DNA of 45,846 nucleotides from Butyrivibrio sp. AE3009 (GTDB lineage Bacteria; Bacillota; Clostridia; Lachnospirales; Lachnospiraceae), in assembly GCF_000420845.1 (NCBI RefSeq), contig NZ_ATVS01000029.1, positions 1 through 45,846 of the forward strand, given 5' to 3'. The notes beneath the pieces were generated by a model, which was not told the DNA's origin, did not search any database, and was given only the letters and a program-made list of their open reading frames with translations. Made by a program: the position numbers and the translations under genes. How positions within the stretch are numbered: the stretch's first letter is position 1; each line of letters starts with the position of its first letter. This document shows positions 1-7,481 of the stretch, piece after piece.

Positions 1-96
1 ATAGTTAGGACTGTGCCGGGCTTTTAAAAGTGCAGTTCCAAAAAAAACAGCAAACCAAATAACACTAAAGCCAATTGCCAATAATACTTTTTTCAT
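1..96 (-). CDS. Partial small membrane or secreted protein (N-terminus only)
   Basis: Only the first 32 codons are inside the window; the gene runs off the left edge. The ATG at 96-94 has a good ribosome binding site (AGGAGAT, about 103-109). The visible residues begin MKKVLLAIGFSVIWFAVFF and form one hydrophobic helix, so this is a signal peptide or a membrane anchor. It lies 20 bp downstream of the broken gene at 117-346 on the same strand and is probably co-transcribed with it. I do not recognise the family. Confidence 0.55.
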   Translation of the reverse strand, partial: MKKVLLAIGFSVIWFAVFFGTALLKARHSPNY

Positions 97-116
97 TATA
101 AATATCTCCTATCTAA

Positions 117-346
117 TTATCCAAAAGCTGTTCCAAGACGAGGACCAACTGCCATAGACAAGTTGTTTGAAAGTCCAAGTCCACCAACACGTAAATCACT
201 AGGATCTACATGTATATCCCAATTATCTCTAGCAAATTGCACAAGTTCATCCCAGTTGTCATATACATAATCAAATAATCCATTTCCGATTTCCTGAAGA
301 GCGAATCCTCATAGCAAGCATTTAAATCAATATAAAACGATGGCAT
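117..346 (-). pseudogene. Frameshifted small gene, unknown family
   Basis: An ATG at 346 with a strong GGAGG site opens a frame reading MPSFYIDLNACYED. A second frame then reads FALQEIGNGLFDYVYDNWDE onward, ending in a glycine-rich tail (GGLGLSNNLSMAVGPRLGTA) and a TAA at 119-117. The two parts are out of register by one base near 309-312, and the reading frame behind the second part has a TGA there. The simplest reading is a 1-nt deletion in a gene of about 76 residues, or a sequencing error. The promoter upstream carries a LytTR-like repeat, so a secreted peptide or its partner is possible. No known family is recognised. Confidence 0.5.
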
Positions 347-380
347 CTATTATAGCCTCCTTGACGTGACAAGTGTAGCC

Positions 381-411
381 ATAATATCACAAAAAATTAT
401 TATGTTATCAA
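381..411 (-). promoter_or_regulatory. Candidate promoter for the small-gene unit at the left edge
   Basis: On the minus strand TTGATA (411-406) is followed after 17 bases by GATATT (388-383); the overlapping TATTAT (386-381) is an alternative -10. The start of transcription would fall about 15-20 bases before the ribosome binding site at 355-360. The -35 match is modest, as is usual for an activated promoter. Confidence 0.45.
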
Positions 412-443
412 AATCGGACGAACGGTATCTGAAATCGGACGAA
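411..443 (-). promoter_or_regulatory. Tandem direct repeat, LytTR-type activator site candidate
   Basis: The 12-mer TTCGTCCGATTT occurs twice on the minus strand, at 443-432 and 422-411. The copies are exactly 21 bp apart (two helical turns), and the proximal copy abuts the -35. LytTR response regulators such as the AgrA and ComE type bind paired direct repeats with this period just upstream of weak promoters. No LytTR gene is in the window, so the regulator is inferred only. Confidence 0.5.
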
Positions 444-461
444 ATGCACTTTTTAGTATCG

Positions 462-568
462 CGTGGACGTTTTTTATACCAATGGGGACGGTTCTAAATG
501 GTAAAGTTTTTTCTTTGCAAAAACTTTACCATTTAGAACCGTCCCCATTGGTATAAAAAACGTCCACG
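462..568. repeat. 107-bp perfect palindrome, GGGGACGG family, copy 1
   Basis: The arms 462-511 and 519-568 are perfect inverted repeats of 50 bp around the 7-base loop TCTTTGC. The inner part, from ATACCAATGGGGACGG to its mirror, is identical to the inner part of the palindrome at 43434-43584, including the loop. The outermost block (CGTGGACG) differs between the copies. The element sits between two decayed genes. It resembles REP-type or MITE-like palindromes mobilised by Y1 transposases, but no transposase is present here. Confidence 0.85.
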
Positions 569-615
569 TATCCTCTTACAGGCATCAACCACACTGAGCG
601 ATCAGCCATACATTG

Positions 616-934
616 TCAAATGTCGCATTCGTTATAAAGGCTGATATGCTTCTCGATATCCACATCAAGCTCAGGTAATACGCCGATATCACAGAAATCC
701 TCGGGCATCTCTGCAAAATGCAGCTCAGTACCCTCCGGGAAGTAGAAAACCTTGGAGCAGCCCTTATCCTTGTGATCAAAGCCCCATCTCATGGTTTCCA
801 CCTCATAAAAGAAACTTAAGATTCCAGTCTTCGGGAGCAGATTCTCTTCATCGAGATCTGCAACATCCTTTAAGTTCGTTTTTGGCCAGTGCCAGAATTT
901 TCTCTCTTAATACCTTTTTTCCTGATTCGTCCAT
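616..934 (-). pseudogene. DUF1963 (YwqG-like) remnant
   Basis: The frame from ATG 934 reads MDESGKKVLREKILALAKNE, then shifts by one base near the AAAGGATG stretch and continues as DVADLDEENLLPKTG and SFFYEVETMRWGFD. The last two blocks match the middle of DUF1963/YwqG proteins, which are normally about 250 residues. Here the whole product would be about 105 residues. The part between the N-terminal helix and the middle block seems to be missing, and the C-terminal half is cut at the TGA near 616. It lies 17 bp after the TetR gene on the same strand. It looks like a decayed gene with an internal deletion, a frameshift and a truncation. Confidence 0.6.
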
Positions 935-951
935 CCCCTAATACCTTTCTT

Positions 952-1518
952 TCATGAATATAATATCCCCATCAGCCACTCCGGATCCGGCGTATCCAGT
1001 TCCTTGTCTATGGTCATCTCTTCCATGATTCCCTGGAAAGCTGACCAAAAGCACCGGGCTAAGAGACCCGGATCACCTTCTCTGAAGAGCCCATCCTTTT
1101 GACCTTTCTCGATTATCTTGGCGGTGTTATCCACTGCCTCCACGGATAAAGCAACTTTGCGCACTTCCTCGGGCATACCGGCGCGTCTTGCCTGGGCCAT
1201 AAGTACGAACATATTGGCAACGAAGGGCTCCTTTTTGGCATAGGAAAAAAGCTGGCTTAGCATACCCTTAAGAAATAAGTCCGCCGGGACTCCATCGCCT
1301 CCGCCTGTTGCCTTGGTGAAGTCTTTTCCCATGACCACCAGCGCCATAAGGAGCTCTTCCTTGGACTTGAAGTAGTGGAACATAAGGCCTGTGCTCATGG
1401 GCACCGCAGCGGCTATGTCCGTCACCTTGGTCTCATGATACCCTTTTTCCACAAAGAGCGTCAGCGCCGTCATAAGTATGGCTTTCCTTTTGGCTTCCTT
1501 CTGTTCTTCTCTCGTCAT
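952..1518 (-). CDS. TetR/AcrR family transcriptional regulator
   Basis: The product is 188 residues, starting MTREEQKEAKRKAILMTALT. The N-terminal 60 residues form a TetR helix-turn-helix (FVEKGYHETKVTDIAAA, then GLMFHYFKSKEELL) and the rest is the helical ligand domain. The start at 1518 is preferred because GAGGGG lies 7 bases upstream; the open frame extends further up, to 1569. The gene overlaps the end of the FAD oxidoreductase frame by 86 bp and should be translated from the same message. Tandem palindromes over that operon's promoter (3051-3081) are the obvious target, so autorepression is likely. The inducer is unknown. Confidence 0.88.
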   Translation of the reverse strand: MTREEQKEAKRKAILMTALTLFVEKGYHETKVTDIAAAVPMSTGLMFHYFKSKEELLMALVVMGKDFTKATGGGDGVPADLFLKGMLSQLFSYAKKEPFVANMFVLMAQARRAGMPEEVRKVALSVEAVDNTAKIIEKGQKDGLFREGDPGLLARCFWSAFQGIMEEMTIDKELDTPDPEWLMGILYS

Positions 1519-3010
1519 TGTTTTTCCCCTCAAAATATCCTTTATTCCTGCAAAGTCTCTGTACTGCAAACTTGCCGTTGGTCACTGCTATCGGAAGTCC
1601 TCCGGGCGCGGAGTTCCACTGACCTGCAAAGCACATGTTCTTGATACCCTTGATATCCCCTTTGATCCTGACAGGCTTACCCTTAGTTGTGGTCACAAAG
1701 CTCATGTAGCTTCCGTGATAAGCATTGCAGTATCTCTCATAGGTAAGAGGTGTCCATGCATCAAGGAAGTGAAGCGCTCCGACGATCTCAGGATATGCAG
1801 CTTCAATTCTCTCAGTAACAGCTGCTACAAGCGCTTCCTTGGCCTTCTTGTACTCCTCTGCTGAAAGACTCTTCCAATACTCATAGTCGGCATCGCTCTG
1901 AACCAGGTTGGTCTGCATAACCTGTCTGCCGTCCTTCACAAACAGCGGATCATAGCCGTAGACCTTAACGTACATTCTGTCTATAGTTGTAGCTCCTGCT
2001 TTAATTGGTGCAATGTCGATAAAAACAGTTTCTCCCGGATTAAAGTTCGCATCAACTGTGTAAGCAACCTGGAAGCCGCTGACTGCCGGGTATGCCTCCG
2101 GTGCCTCGTAGGCCTTCTTAAGGACCTTGGGCATATACTTTTTATCAATGAGCCTGTTAAAAAGAATGCTGGCATCCAAAGTTGCGATGAAATAGTCGCC
2201 GGAAACCCGGCTTCCGTCTGAAAGGATCATGGATGAGACTTTTCTTCCTTTTACATTCACTCTTTCAACTGATTTATTATAGAATATTTTTCCGCCGAGG
2301 TCTTTAAATCTTTTTTCCATCCTAAGGGACATCTGGAGTGAAGCTCCCATAGGAATATCACCATTTCCGTCTGCGATTGAAGCGTAGGAAACGAGAAGTG
2401 AATAGGCTGTGTACTGCTTGGGGAGGTAGTCGCAGAACATCTTGCGGATAAGCTCGGATTTAAAACGCTTGCTGTAATCCTCCAAGGAGATGCTGCCAAG
2501 CTCCTTCATAACTTTGACAAAATCACCCATGGATTTGCCGTATGCAATGTAATCGCCTATTCCAAACATATCCATTGGCTTCTTGGCAGGAATCAGGCAC
2601 TGCTTGGAGTACTCAACGTAATCTATGAATTTATTGATCTCATCAGCATCCTCAGGAGAGAGCTCAAGCATCTCTCTTCTGGTTCTCTCAAGATCCGCCC
2701 AAAGTGTAATGCTCTTGCCATTATGGCAGGAGGTAAAAAATGAATCCAGGCCGACAAATTCTGTATCATCTGCAATTGCGCCTACTGTCTTCCATACGTC
2801 ATAGAGTTCTGTGCCCTTCTTGGTTCCTGTGAGCCAGTGGATGCAGTTATCAATGTGATAACCTTCTCTGTTCCAGCCGATGCACTCGCCACCGGGAATA
2901 GAATTCTTCTCATATATTACTGCGTCAAAACCTGCAAGACGCGCATAGATTCCTGCAGATAATCCTGAAATTCCACCACCGATTATTACTACTTTGTTCT
3001 GATTGTTCAT
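1433..3010 (-). CDS. FAD-dependent oxidoreductase, phytoene desaturase/CrtI-like
   Basis: The product is 525 residues. The dinucleotide-binding motif GGGISGLSAG lies at the N-terminus, followed by an acidic end of the second strand (AVIYEKN), as in CrtI/amine-oxidase-like flavoproteins. The conserved C-terminal FAD block NMCFAGQWNSAPGGLPIAV is intact. Start 3010 is chosen over the ATG at 3016 because GAGGG sits 7 bases before it. Substrate is unknown; Clostridia carry many such proteins outside carotenoid pathways. The last 28 or so residues (from EGKNNDERRTEG) are read from the TetR coding sequence in another frame and look unlike a natural C-terminus. An ancestral stop near 1520 may have been lost. 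Confidence 0.82.
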   Translation of the reverse strand: MNNQNKVVIIGGGISGLSAGIYARLAGFDAVIYEKNSIPGGECIGWNREGYHIDNCIHWLTGTKKGTELYDVWKTVGAIADDTEFVGLDSFFTSCHNGKSITLWADLERTRREMLELSPEDADEINKFIDYVEYSKQCLIPAKKPMDMFGIGDYIAYGKSMGDFVKVMKELGSISLEDYSKRFKSELIRKMFCDYLPKQYTAYSLLVSYASIADGNGDIPMGASLQMSLRMEKRFKDLGGKIFYNKSVERVNVKGRKVSSMILSDGSRVSGDYFIATLDASILFNRLIDKKYMPKVLKKAYEAPEAYPAVSGFQVAYTVDANFNPGETVFIDIAPIKAGATTIDRMYVKVYGYDPLFVKDGRQVMQTNLVQSDADYEYWKSLSAEEYKKAKEALVAAVTERIEAAYPEIVGALHFLDAWTPLTYERYCNAYHGSYMSFVTTTKGKPVRIKGDIKGIKNMCFAGQWNSAPGGLPIAVTNGKFAVQRLCRNKGYFEGKNNDERRTEGSQKESHTYDGADALCGKRVS

Positions 3011-3050
3011 ACCCATACCCTCTTTTTTGATTATATTTTGAATTGTTTTG

Positions 3051-3081
3051 TTGAATTTGTATTCATTGAATCTGTATTCAA
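3051..3081 (-). promoter_or_regulatory. Tandem TetR-type operator
   Basis: Two near-identical 15-bp units abut each other. The unit at 3066-3081 is the perfect inverted repeat TTGAATCTGTATTCAA (6-bp arms, 4-bp spacer); the unit at 3051-3066 is TTGAATTTGTATTCAT. They cover the -10 edge and the transcription start of the oxidoreductase-TetR operon, where a repressor would block initiation. The TetR protein encoded in the same operon is the likely binder. Confidence 0.68.
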
Positions 3082-3108
3082 TATAATCAAAATTGAGTCA
3101 TCTGTCAA
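3080..3108 (-). promoter_or_regulatory. Sigma-A promoter of the oxidoreductase-TetR operon
   Basis: On the minus strand a consensus TTGACA (3108-3103) is followed by 17 bases and TATATT (3085-3080). The leader to the ATG at 3010 is about 60 nt and starts inside the operator repeats. Confidence 0.82.
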
Positions 3109-3118
3109 TACATTAATT

Positions 3119-3156
3119 TAAAAAAGGTGACCCGCAACCGTTCCCGTGTCACCTTC
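3119..3156 (-). terminator. Intrinsic terminator of the ferredoxin-GNAT gene
   Basis: On the minus strand AAGGTGAC (3156-3149) pairs with GTCACCTT (3132-3125) and is followed by a run of T. It lies just after the stop at 3173 and directly before the next promoter. Its loop, CGGGAACGGTTGCGG, resembles the outer arm of the palindrome at 43434-43584. Confidence 0.75.
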
Positions 3157-3172
3157 ACTTAATCCCGGTAAC

Positions 3173-3628
3173 TTACTCCTTCAACACCTTATCCGCATAG
3201 GAGCAAGTAGCAACCACCGTATTTCCGCACTGCTCTGCGGCTTCTATCACCTTATATACCAGACGTTTGGCGATGCCCTTTCCGCCATATTCCGGGTTCA
3301 CCTCAGTGTGGTAGATATTCCACCCATCCGGAGTCTTTCGGTAGTCGCACTCGCCGATCAGAAGGTCGCCGTCATAGGCTGCGCTCCTGCTTTCGTCTTT
3401 TTCATATTCTATTCTGATCCCATGTGTGTAGATGCAGGTCACGGCTCCCGAAGGGCATGCGCTTATGGCCTGCCAGATCTCCGCTGTTGGAGCCTTAGTC
3501 ACATCTATCCAGGGTCTTCTTGCGGCGTTAAATGTTCTGGGACTTCCGTTTACGCACTGCTTGGCATGTCTGCATTTATCCGAATTCCAGAACACCGCAA
3601 TATCTTCATTTTCATATAATCTGTGCAT
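3173..3628 (-). CDS. Mono-cluster ferredoxin-like domain fused to a GNAT-type acetyltransferase domain
   Basis: The product is 151 residues. Residues 1-70 match the divergent iron-sulfur domain family Fer4_19, with cysteines in KCRHAKQCVNG and ACPSGAV and the typical RPWI segment. Residues 85-151 match the small YidJ-like N-acetyltransferase family (GDLLIGECDYR, then NPEYGGKGIAKRLVYKVIEAA, the acetyl-CoA loop). The fusion is known in other bacteria, but its substrate is not established. It lies 54 bp downstream of the GTPase gene on the same strand and ends in its own terminator. Confidence 0.8.
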   Translation of the reverse strand: MHRLYENEDIAVFWNSDKCRHAKQCVNGSPRTFNAARRPWIDVTKAPTAEIWQAISACPSGAVTCIYTHGIRIEYEKDESRSAAYDGDLLIGECDYRKTPDGWNIYHTEVNPEYGGKGIAKRLVYKVIEAAEQCGNTVVATCSYADKVLKE

Positions 3629-3682
3629 TGCAGATCCTCTCTGTAGAAAACCTTACTCCGAACGTTACTCTGATGACACCGA

Positions 3683-4846
3683 TCAGGCGGGTGAATTCTT
3701 GGCAAAAGCGCTGGCCACCGCATCAAGGATCTCGTTTTTGTCCGCATTCTTGGCAACGCCTTTGACTGTATCTGTGATTTTATCAAGAGCTGTGCTTGAT
3801 ATGGATTCACTCACTACCTTCTGTACCCACTCCATGTCGTTAAGAGTCTTCTTGCCGGTATAGATCTGCTCAAAAATGTAGGCAGCCGCCTCTCCCAGCG
3901 CAAACACAATTGTTCCTGAGATAGCTGCGTTAACCGCCGCTGCTCCAAGGTTCACTCCGGGAATGACCTTAAGGGCCGAAACCAGCATTTTTCCCGTAAT
4001 GCTGACAGTTCCTATATCCACGATGAGCTTCACCAGCTCCTTGGCTTTCTTGGTATTGCGTATGCCCCATATCTTGAAAATAGCCTGAATCTCCAGAGAT
4101 TCCGTGGGCTTAAGGAGCATTACGTCAATTACAGGAGATGCGATGCCGCCAACTGTGATGCCCGCCAGAGTAGCTACGCTGACAACCGCGTGGGACATTG
4201 CTCTTTTCCTCGTAAGATTATAGCGTGCGATATCCTTCTCCGCCGCCTGAATACCCTCGGGCAAAAGATTATTCGTGATCTCGATAAGCTCCGTGATCCC
4301 CTTGGGTGGCAGGATTTCGCCGTCATCCTTGGCTCTTGGCATGGCAATTACAGATACCACCTCCGCAAGCCTTGTCATATATTTTTTCTTGGATAGAAAG
4401 GCCTCTTCCACAACCTCCTTGGCAGTACTGGTGGCAGCGTCAGTGTAGGACTGGGTGATGACCGCCACAATGGGCGCATTCTTCCAACTGCTGATGGCAT
4501 TCATGAAGGAGTCGATGGTCTTGGGAAAAAGCTTGGCGGTATATCTGTCCACGCAGAACCAGATCGCGCTTATCTGCTTGTCATTTTTGCCTGATTTGAT
4601 GGTGCTCTCGGACCATTTTTTAACAGCATTTACAGCCTTCTGCTCCTTGAACACACCGGGCTCGATACCGGTTGTGTCGATGAGCCTGAAGGGTACGTTT
4701 TTGTTCTCATATACCTGAAAATCCGTATGGCGCTCCGCTACGCTCTTTTTGGTGCTCTCCATAACCTCTTCGCCAAGAACGGTCTTAATAAGCGTCGATT
4801 TTCCTACTCCTGCAAACCCGATTACCAGTACATTTCCTTTCTCCAT
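3683..4846 (-). CDS. Era/HSR1-like GTPase with C-terminal membrane-associated helical domain
   Basis: The product is 387 residues. The P-loop GFAGVGKST lies at residues 10-18, the G3 motif DTTG at 57-60 and a G4-like strand VAVITQS near 147. The second half (from about 215) is hydrophobic and glycine-rich (VVSVATLAGITVGGIASPVI, then GAAAVNAAISGTIVFALGEA), like the DUF697-type domains found on stress or membrane GTPases. It has AGGAGAC before the ATG and its own promoter at 4894-4922. Cellular role is unknown. Confidence 0.75.
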   Translation of the reverse strand: MEKGNVLVIGFAGVGKSTLIKTVLGEEVMESTKKSVAERHTDFQVYENKNVPFRLIDTTGIEPGVFKEQKAVNAVKKWSESTIKSGKNDKQISAIWFCVDRYTAKLFPKTIDSFMNAISSWKNAPIVAVITQSYTDAATSTAKEVVEEAFLSKKKYMTRLAEVVSVIAMPRAKDDGEILPPKGITELIEITNNLLPEGIQAAEKDIARYNLTRKRAMSHAVVSVATLAGITVGGIASPVIDVMLLKPTESLEIQAIFKIWGIRNTKKAKELVKLIVDIGTVSITGKMLVSALKVIPGVNLGAAAVNAAISGTIVFALGEAAAYIFEQIYTGKKTLNDMEWVQKVVSESISSTALDKITDTVKGVAKNADKNEILDAVASAFAKNSPA

Positions 4847-4893
4847 AATCTTGTCTCCTATGTAAAAAGAACCCCCATAAGCCTTGTATAATC

Positions 4894-4922
4894 ATTATAT
4901 CATTCGCAAATTGTCTCTTCAA
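4894..4922 (-). promoter_or_regulatory. Promoter of the GTPase gene
   Basis: On the minus strand TTGAAG (4922-4917), a 17-base spacer and TATAAT (4899-4894) lie 48 bp before the start codon at 4846. Confidence 0.75.
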
Positions 4923-4947
4923 CGAATACAATTTCTGTTTTCATTCA

Positions 4948-4982
4948 TAAAAACGCAGCCCCCGATCTCTCGTTAGCTGCGT
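4948..4982 (-). terminator. Orphan intrinsic terminator on the minus strand
   Basis: ACGCAGC (4982-4976) pairs with GCTGCGT (4959-4953) on the minus strand, followed by TTTTT. No minus-strand gene lies upstream of it; that side is the xylanase leader. It would shield the GTPase promoter from antisense transcription or end a small antisense RNA. Confidence 0.5.
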
Positions 4983-5269
4983 CATTATGCCTTATACATG
5001 ATCAGATTCCATTCACGGAAAAATAAGATGAGATTACCAAATCCCGGGATACGAGGCTTTCGCCCAAGAGCCGTCGCTGACCCCAAAAGTCAAAATTTCT
5101 TACTCTTTTCGCAATATTTGCGTAACATGTCGCAATTAGTAGTAAGTGCACCCATAGGGTTACTGTTATGATTATTTTGCTCGGGCAAAAGCCTTGAACG
5201 CCGATGGTTGGGGGACTTATCGGGAATCATTCAGGGCACACAACTTAATAAAGGGAGAAGGTAAAAAGT
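4983..5269 (+). other. Non-coding leader and promoter region of the xylanase gene
   Basis: No protein is supported here. The stretch holds several hairpin-forming segments: GGCTTTCGCCC with GAGCC near 5061, a perfect palindrome CGCAATATTTGCG near 5108-5120 (operator-like), GGGCAAAAGCC near 5184, and CCGAT with ATCGG near 5202-5223. A possible -10 (TATGAT) lies near 5168. If that is the promoter, the message has a leader of roughly 95 nt. I compared it with the c-di-GMP, c-di-AMP, lysine and cobalamin riboswitch consensus cores that I know, and it matches none. The ribosome binding site is AAGGGAGAAGG. Confidence 0.4.
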
Positions 5270-7387
5270 ATGAAAAAAGTATGTAAAAGTTTTTTTGCAA
5301 AACTGATGATCTTTGTTCTTCTCGTCAGTACGATCGGATTATCCGTGAAGACCACAGCAAGCGCAGCTGACTACAACTTCATGGAGACCTACGGAGCCAG
5401 GTACGGCTACTCAGGAAACTGCGTACACACCTATATGCTCCGTAATCAGAACACAGTCAATGCTATCAAAAAAGATTCCAACATCATCACCCTTGGTAAC
5501 GAGATGAAGCCTGACTATCTCCTCGGCAGCAGATCCGCAACTCTTATCACAGTTGCAGAGGCCAAAAGATTGGGCTACTACATCCCTTCCAATTACAAAG
5601 AGAATTATGTACCCAAAATCAACTTCAGCACAGTTGATGAGGCACTCAAGCTCTGCTACCAAAACGGTCTTAAGATGAGAGGCCACACTCTTGTATGGCA
5701 CTCACAGACTCCTACCTGGTTTTTCAGAAACGGTTTTAACGGAAGCGGCAGTTTCGTAAGTCAGAGCACAATGGACGCCCGTCTTGAGTTCTACATTAAG
5801 TCCGTTATGGGACACGTTTACTCAGGCCAGTACGGCAGCGTTGTTGTATACTGGGATGTTGCCAACGAGATCATGCATGCCAGCAACTCAGGCTGGGAGG
5901 CAGTTTACGGCAACAACAAAACCAATGCTACTTATGTTAAAAAAGCCTTCAACTACGCCTATGATGTCCTTGAGCAGTACAAGCTCACCGACAAGGTTAA
6001 GCTCTTCTACAATGACTACAACACCTACATGGTAGTTAACGATGAGATCAAGCTTGTTAATTACATCAACCAGGGCAAAAAGGTCTGCGCAGGTATCGGA
6101 ATGCAGTCACACCTTAGCACCTCTTATCCTTCAGTTGATTACTACACACAGGCCCTTAACGCTTTCCTTAAGGCAGGCTTTGAAGTACAGATCACAGAGC
6201 TCGACATCAAGAACACCGGCGAGCAGAACCTTGATAACTACTGCTACAACCTCTTTAAGAGCATCAATACAGCCAAGAAGAACGGCGGAAACATCTCACT
6301 GATCACCTGGTGGGGACCTTCAGATGCAGAGACCTGGCTTCGCGGGGAGAAGCCTCTTCCATGGTCCAATATCGGTGTGACCAAGCCCGCTTATGACTAT
6401 GTTATTAAGGCTTATACAGATGTATTCGGTAAGCCGGGCCAGAGCAGCACTGAGCCTCAGCCCACAACAGATCCTACACCTTCTACTCCTACCAATCCTA
6501 ACTCCACAGCCCGCATTGACGATGGCTGGTACTACATCAAGGGTGTACAGTCCCAGAAGTACCTCACAGTTAATGCCGACAACGTAAGCGGTTGGAAGGG
6601 CGTATGCATCAGAACCGGCAGCGGCATCGATGCTCAGAAATGGTATGTTACTAATGTAAACGACGGCTATATCACACTTACCAACAAGATGGGCAACGTA
6701 ATGCTTGATGTTGCCAACGGCGAGAACACAGACGGAGCCAGCATCGGTATCTACTCAGCTTACGGCGGCAACGCTCAGCAGTTCATAGTCAAGACTACTG
6801 GTACAAACGGCATTTACACCATCGGAACCAAGGCTTCAAGCGCCACCAAGTATCTGGATGTTTATGAGAAAAAGACAACTGACGGCTCAAAGGTATGCCA
6901 GTGGACCTACAACGGCAATCCTAATCAGCAGTGGCAGTTCGAGAAGGTTGATTCTTCATCATCACAGGATCCTCAGCCTGAGCCGGAGCCTGAACCTGAG
7001 CCGGAGCCTGAACCTGAACCCGAGCCTACTCCGGAGCCCGAGCCTACACCTGAACCTGAGCCGGAACCCGAGCCTGAGCCGGAGCCTGTCATCGTAGAGT
7101 CAGGACTTGATCTTAGCTATACTATCAACAACTGGGGATCAGGTTATCAGATCAGCTACAAGATCAGCAACAACACGGGCAGCACCGTTAACGGCTGGAC
7201 TCTCAAGGTCAACAAGAATCAGGTCAACATCGGTTCCAGCTGGAATGTAAACATCACAACCAGCGGTAACTATTACGTTATCACCCCTGTTGATTGGAAC
7301 AGGACTATTCCAAACGGTTCCAGCATCGAATTCGGCAGCCTTGGCGCCGGATCCATCGGATCTTCCTTTGATTACACATTGGAATAA
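5270..7387 (+). CDS. Secreted endo-1,4-beta-xylanase, GH10 with ricin-type lectin (CBM13-like) and CBM2-like domains
   Basis: The product is 705 residues and hydrolyses xylan outside the cell. A signal peptide covers about 1-32 ([18 protein letters not shown], then TTASAA). The GH10 barrel follows to about 385. The acid/base glutamate is E200 in WDVANEIM and the nucleophile is E310 in [19 protein letters not shown] is also typical. After a Thr/Pro linker comes a ricin-type beta-trefoil at about 420-560 with QKW and QQW repeats. A Pro-Glu repeat linker spans about 567-605. A CBM2-like cellulose-binding domain ends the protein ([17 protein letters not shown], ending in FDYTLE). The PE linker is low-complexity DNA. 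A terminator follows at 7438. Confidence 0.95.
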   Translation: MKKVCKSFFAKLMIFVLLVSTIGLSVKTTASAADYNFMETYGARYGYSGNCVHTYMLRNQNTVNAIKKDSNIITLGNEMKPDYLLGSRSATLITVAEAKRLGYYIPSNYKENYVPKINFSTVDEALKLCYQNGLKMRGHTLVWHSQTPTWFFRNGFNGSGSFVSQSTMDARLEFYIKSVMGHVYSGQYGSVVVYWDVANEIMHASNSGWEAVYGNNKTNATYVKKAFNYAYDVLEQYKLTDKVKLFYNDYNTYMVVNDEIKLVNYINQGKKVCAGIGMQSHLSTSYPSVDYYTQALNAFLKAGFEVQITELDIKNTGEQNLDNYCYNLFKSINTAKKNGGNISLITWWGPSDAETWLRGEKPLPWSNIGVTKPAYDYVIKAYTDVFGKPGQSSTEPQPTTDPTPSTPTNPNSTARIDDGWYYIKGVQSQKYLTVNADNVSGWKGVCIRTGSGIDAQKWYVTNVNDGYITLTNKMGNVMLDVANGENTDGASIGIYSAYGGNAQQFIVKTTGTNGIYTIGTKASSATKYLDVYEKKTTDGSKVCQWTYNGNPNQQWQFEKVDSSSSQDPQPEPEPEPEPEPEPEPEPTPEPEPTPEPEPEPEPEPEPVIVESGLDLSYTINNWGSGYQISYKISNNTGSTVNGWTLKVNKNQVNIGSSWNVNITTSGNYYVITPVDWNRTIPNGSSIEFGSLGAGSIGSSFDYTLE

Positions 7388-7437
7388 TACAAATAGATCA
7401 ATATAATAGGGAACATTTCTTCTGGAAGCGCTTATTG

Positions 7438-7472
7438 GGGCATCGCGATCACCGCGATGCCCTTTCATTTTG
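7438..7472 (+). terminator. Intrinsic terminator after the xylanase gene
   Basis: GGGCATCGCG (7438-7447) pairs perfectly with CGCGATGCCC (7453-7462), followed by TTTCATTTT. Confidence 0.85.
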
Positions 7473-7481
7473 TCCCAAACA

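Noticed and set aside
462..568. Palindrome as a simple terminator for the DUF1963 remnant
   Set aside because: The stem is far longer than a terminator, is identical at its core to a distant copy and lacks a clean T-run after the stem, so a repeat element explains it better.
5041..5260. Possible c-di-GMP or c-di-AMP riboswitch before the xylanase gene
   Set aside because: Short similarities (GGGGGA, GGGCAAA) exist, but the conserved cores of both riboswitch classes are absent.
6958..7095. Pro-Glu repeat in the xylanase as a tandem DNA repeat of separate interest
   Set aside because: It encodes an ordinary PE linker between carbohydrate-active domains; such linkers are common.
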